Assembly (NCBI RefSeq): GCF_014117325.1
Contig: NZ_CP059732.1
Location: forward strand, 7,195,001 to 7,259,000
DNA: 64,000 nucleotides
Source: Spirosoma foliorum
GTDB lineage: Bacteria > Bacteroidota > Bacteroidia > Cytophagales > Spirosomataceae
Reading direction: 5' to 3'
The first letter of the stretch is position 1. Every line of letters begins with the position of its first letter. Below the pieces are notes generated by a model. It worked only from the letters and a program-made list of their open reading frames with translations, was not told the DNA's origin and did not search any database. Made by a program: the position numbers and the translations under genes. Positions 61,693-64,000 of this stretch are shown here, piece after piece.

Positions 61693-62640
61693 ATGGAAAA
61701 TAATTCGCAAAAGCCAAAAACAAATGGCGCTCTTCTGGCTGCTCTGATTATTATGACAGGTTTAGCCGGAGTATCAAGTTATCTGTATTTCGATCAGAAA
61801 AAGGTTTCTGAAAATCAGGAAGTCACTATATCAGAACGTGTCGAAGAACTATCAACCACTCGGGTTAAACTCGATTCGATCTCGACAGCGTTAGATGCTA
61901 AAATTGCCGAAGTACAGAAGTTAGGTGGTGACGTTTCGGAGTTAGAAAAAATGAAAGTGCAATTGGAAGAAGATAAAGCGACCCTGAAAAAAGGGAATCG
62001 TATCTCCATTGCAAAGTATGAATCTAAAATCAAGCAGTACGAAGCGTTCCTGGTTGAAAAAGATACACTGATTGCTAACCTACAGCGCGAAAACGTAACG
62101 CTGGCATCGAATGTGAAAACATTGGATGAAGAAAACACTGGCTTGAAAGTGAAAGGACAGCAGTTCCGGGATTCGGTAACTACCGTTGTAGCGGAAGTGC
62201 AATCGCAGAATCAGGATCTAACCACTAAAGTTACCCGTGCAGCAGCGCTGAAAGCGCAGAACGTAAAAGTATTTGCGGTTAATGCTAAAGGAAAAGTAAA
62301 AGAAGATGATTCGTACAAAGCGAAACGGTTAGACAAGATCAAACTGGTTTACACGTTGCAGGATAATCCGCTGACCAAAGAAGAACCGAAAGATGTATTT
62401 GTGCGCGTACTCGACCCATCGGGGGCAGTTGTGTCGGACATGGCTAACGGTTCAGGTACGTTTACGGTAGATGGAAATGAAACCATTTATACTACCAAAC
62501 AAACGGTGAACTACACAAGCAACGGTCAAAATGTTGAACTGCTTTATTCGCGTGGATTGCCTTATAAACCAGGCAAATACACGGTTGAACTGTACTCGGA
62601 AGGCTTCCGGATCGGTTCAGGTGAATTTGCAGTTCGATAG
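61693..62640 (+). CDS. Single-pass membrane protein with coiled coil and C-terminal beta domain
   Basis: A 315-residue protein. After a short polar N-terminus, residues about 12-32 form a membrane helix (ALLAALIIMTGLAGVSSYLY). Residues about 40-185 are a predicted long coiled coil (RVEELSTTRVKLDSIS, KMKVQLEEDKATLKK and so on, rich in Glu, Lys and Leu). Residues about 190-315 form a beta-rich domain ending VELYSEGFRIGSGEFAVR. The layout suggests an inner-membrane anchored periplasmic protein. Proteins of this shape occur widely in Bacteroidota without an assigned function. A strong bidirectional terminator follows. Confidence 0.8.
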   Translation: MENNSQKPKTNGALLAALIIMTGLAGVSSYLYFDQKKVSENQEVTISERVEELSTTRVKLDSISTALDAKIAEVQKLGGDVSELEKMKVQLEEDKATLKKGNRISIAKYESKIKQYEAFLVEKDTLIANLQRENVTLASNVKTLDEENTGLKVKGQQFRDSVTTVVAEVQSQNQDLTTKVTRAAALKAQNVKVFAVNAKGKVKEDDSYKAKRLDKIKLVYTLQDNPLTKEEPKDVFVRVLDPSGAVVSDMANGSGTFTVDGNETIYTTKQTVNYTSNGQNVELLYSRGLPYKPGKYTVELYSEGFRIGSGEFAVR

Positions 62641-62653
62641 GCGTTTCGAAACC

Positions 62654-62705
62654 AAGCCCATAAAAAATGGCGGCTCCCAACGGGGTCGCCATTTTTTATG
62701 GGCTT
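62654..62705. terminator. Bidirectional terminator, 19-bp perfect stem
   Basis: AAGCCCATAAAAAATGGCG (62654-62672) is exactly complementary to 62687-62705. It has A-run and T-run sides and separates the convergent coiled-coil (+) and lipoprotein (-) genes. Confidence 0.88.
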
Positions 62706-62721
62706 TAAAATCAGTGAATTT

Positions 62722-63159
62722 CTATTTGACGCCAGAAAAGTTTAGCCGGGTTTTCGAATCAGTCTGGACGTTAATGCGCAACAGTTTCCCCTGCTTTTCC
62801 ATGCCATCGTTTGTGAAGACTCGATCGGTCTGTAGTGTACCAATGCTTGAATCAGCTACCAGCAATTGAATTAAATCGGCCTGGCGGCTCAATCGCACAT
62901 GCTGAATGGCCTGACTAGTTGGAGTTAAATATTTTGTATTATACACTAACGTTACACTACTATCCGATTCGGCTTTCAGTTCTGTATAAGGCATCTGCTC
63001 TGTCGGAACCGCTACGCGAGATGGGTCAAGGTAGACGTTTGTCCGATAGGTGCCCGCTACTTCTGTTGCCAGTGTTGCAGATGCGGGCTGAATATCTGTC
63101 TCGCGCTGACAAGCGGTCATGGTTCCGACAAACGCACAGAAAAGCAGTTGCTTTTTCAT
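62722..63159 (-). CDS. Hypothetical lipoprotein
   Basis: A 145-residue protein with a lipoprotein signal (MKKQLLFCAFVGTMTACQ, lipobox MTAC, Cys at residue 17). The mature part, about 128 residues, is beta-strand-like with TLATEVAGTYRTNVYLDP and QHVRLSRQADLIQLLVAD. It ends SKTRLNFSGVK. No catalytic or binding motif is visible and I do not recognise the family. Its start overlaps the stop of the transglutaminase-like gene by one base (TAATG), so the two are translationally coupled. Confidence 0.75.
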   Translation of the reverse strand: MKKQLLFCAFVGTMTACQRETDIQPASATLATEVAGTYRTNVYLDPSRVAVPTEQMPYTELKAESDSSVTLVYNTKYLTPTSQAIQHVRLSRQADLIQLLVADSSIGTLQTDRVFTNDGMEKQGKLLRINVQTDSKTRLNFSGVK

Positions 63160-64000
63160 TATTGGTTACTGTTTTGGTTCATGGACTCGGCTGAGTTAGA
63201 AATCGTTGGAAACTCCTCCATCTTTTTCTCACTTTCGTCCGCGTCATTCTGCGCTGTATCGACCCATACTTTCATGTCGTTCAACTGCATTGGTCCAAAT
63301 TGGGTGGTAAAAGCTACATCGGCTGCATCGCGGCCATAGGCAACTGTAATGCGATTACCACGAGGTTGCGCCTGTGTGGCATCAAATGTAAACCAGCGAC
63401 CATCTACGTAGGCTTCAAACCACGCATGTAGATCCATCGGATCGAGTTGGTATAAATAACCAACGACCATACGGGCCGGAATATTTAATGCCCGGCAAAG
63501 GGAAATACCAAGATGGGTAAAATCACGGCAAACTCCAATCCGACTATTGGCCGTATCAACAGCTGATGTGCTGGCATTGCTAGTGCCGTATTGATAGGTG
63601 ATGTTCTCGTGAATCCACTTGCGTATGGCTTCGGCCTGGTCATAACCGGCTTCAGCATCTTTCGTGATGTCGCTGGCCAAATTGCCTAGTTGATCCGACT
63701 GGCAATAGCGACTGGGTAAGGTATAATGCAGAACATCATCCGGGAGGTCTTCAACAGGCGTATAAGGGGCACCGGGGGCCACATCAATCAAATCAGCAGT
63801 TTGAACCGTGGCCGAAAAGTGAATCGAAAACGGGCCTTCCGGAGCGACTACCCGCTGGCATAAATTGCCGTACATATCGGTAAATTCGGTCACGTTAACC
63901 GTGGGCGTAATCTGGTATTCTTCCCGAATAATCCATTGCCCCGCACCTGAACGCGGACGAAGCATTAACACTAAAGGAGTTGGCGTTTGGGCATGAAATG
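63159..64000 (-). CDS. Transglutaminase-like protein, N-terminus beyond the window
   Basis: At least 280 residues. The frame stays open to the window edge and reads FHAQTPTPLVLMLRPRSGAG there. The first ATG inside the window (63965) is therefore probably not the start. The N-terminal beta domain is followed by a transglutaminase core with the catalytic triad Cys (RIGVCRDFTHLG), His (LHAWFEAYVDGRW) and Asp (FDATQAQPRGNRI). Such proteins in bacteria are often proteases or amide-forming enzymes. The C-terminal 50 residues are acidic and polar (DTAQNDADESEKK). It is likely cytoplasmic or periplasmic, but its signal region is not visible. Confidence 0.88.
   Translation of the reverse strand, partial: FHAQTPTPLVLMLRPRSGAGQWIIREEYQITPTVNVTEFTDMYGNLCQRVVAPEGPFSIHFSATVQTADLIDVAPGAPYTPVEDLPDDVLHYTLPSRYCQSDQLGNLASDITKDAEAGYDQAEAIRKWIHENITYQYGTSNASTSAVDTANSRIGVCRDFTHLGISLCRALNIPARMVVGYLYQLDPMDLHAWFEAYVDGRWFTFDATQAQPRGNRITVAYGRDAADVAFTTQFGPMQLNDMKVWVDTAQNDADESEKKMEEFPTISNSAESMNQNSNQ

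Overview
The window looks like chromosomal DNA of a Bacteroidota bacterium of the Cytophagia type, most likely Spirosoma or a close relative. This is inferred from gene content and signals, not from a database search. The supporting signs are promoters of the TTTG-N19-TAnnTTTG type, few Shine-Dalgarno sites, a GldB-type gliding lipoprotein, a mutL gene followed by two rhomboid proteases, and cell-envelope genes typical of the phylum. Nothing looks like a prophage, plasmid, insertion sequence or CRISPR array. The region is core chromosome with some accessory genes.

Layout. 1-2160: 3' part of a 23S rRNA gene, 5S rRNA and terminators. 2180-9523: a LOG-family protein, mpl, arginine decarboxylase, a 42-residue lipoprotein, a gmhB-like phosphatase and valS. 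9688-11194: a DUF72 gene and a DUF433/DUF5615 pair. 11233-14050: a histidine operon (hisH, hisA, an acetyltransferase, hisF) led by a His-rich leader peptide and a complete attenuator that an automatic annotation would miss. 14137-20413: an outer-membrane barrel, gldB, an ABC exporter, a Fur-family regulator and a membrane-anchored MutS-like ATPase. 20693-26426: tRNA-Phe, a two-gene iron-sulfur membrane oxidoreductase, an ECF sigma/anti-sigma pair, gmk and nadD. 26492-37391: lipoproteins, an M28 peptidase, cysS, a sugar kinase, two ferritin-like proteins, a decayed nitrilase-like gene, an SDR enzyme, a deacetylase and ybeY. 37460-48547: a quinone oxidoreductase-like gene, bioF-bioD, a class IV aminotransferase, malate synthase, a GH9 cellulase, lysC and dxs. 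48782-55367: two rhomboids, mutL, rpsJ and fusA. 55582-64000: a second ABC exporter, an S24-type repressor divergent from a Y-family polymerase, pirin, a formamidopyrimidine-DNA glycosylase, a coiled-coil membrane protein, a lipoprotein and a transglutaminase-like protein that runs off the window.

The strongest unexplained signal is in the gaps. Between 11.4 and 31.3 kb, most gaps longer than about 60 bases between co-directional genes contain a long near-perfect inverted repeat. Several more lie further right. The arms (about 11-37 bp) belong to many unrelated sequence families. Some of these elements nevertheless share short modules. A 17-base GC-rich module (consensus CGGKYCGCCGRHGCGGW) occurs in four of them, always on the + strand. 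A TGCGCCAGCC-like loop core occurs in three others. Four elements are nested palindromes that could switch between one large and two small hairpins. Most have no T-tract, so they are not simple terminators. This resembles a modular family of non-autonomous REP-like elements.

DNA repair is well represented: a MutS-like protein, MutL, an Fpg-family glycosylase and a Y-family polymerase. MutL and the glycosylase both lack residues usually considered functionally important.
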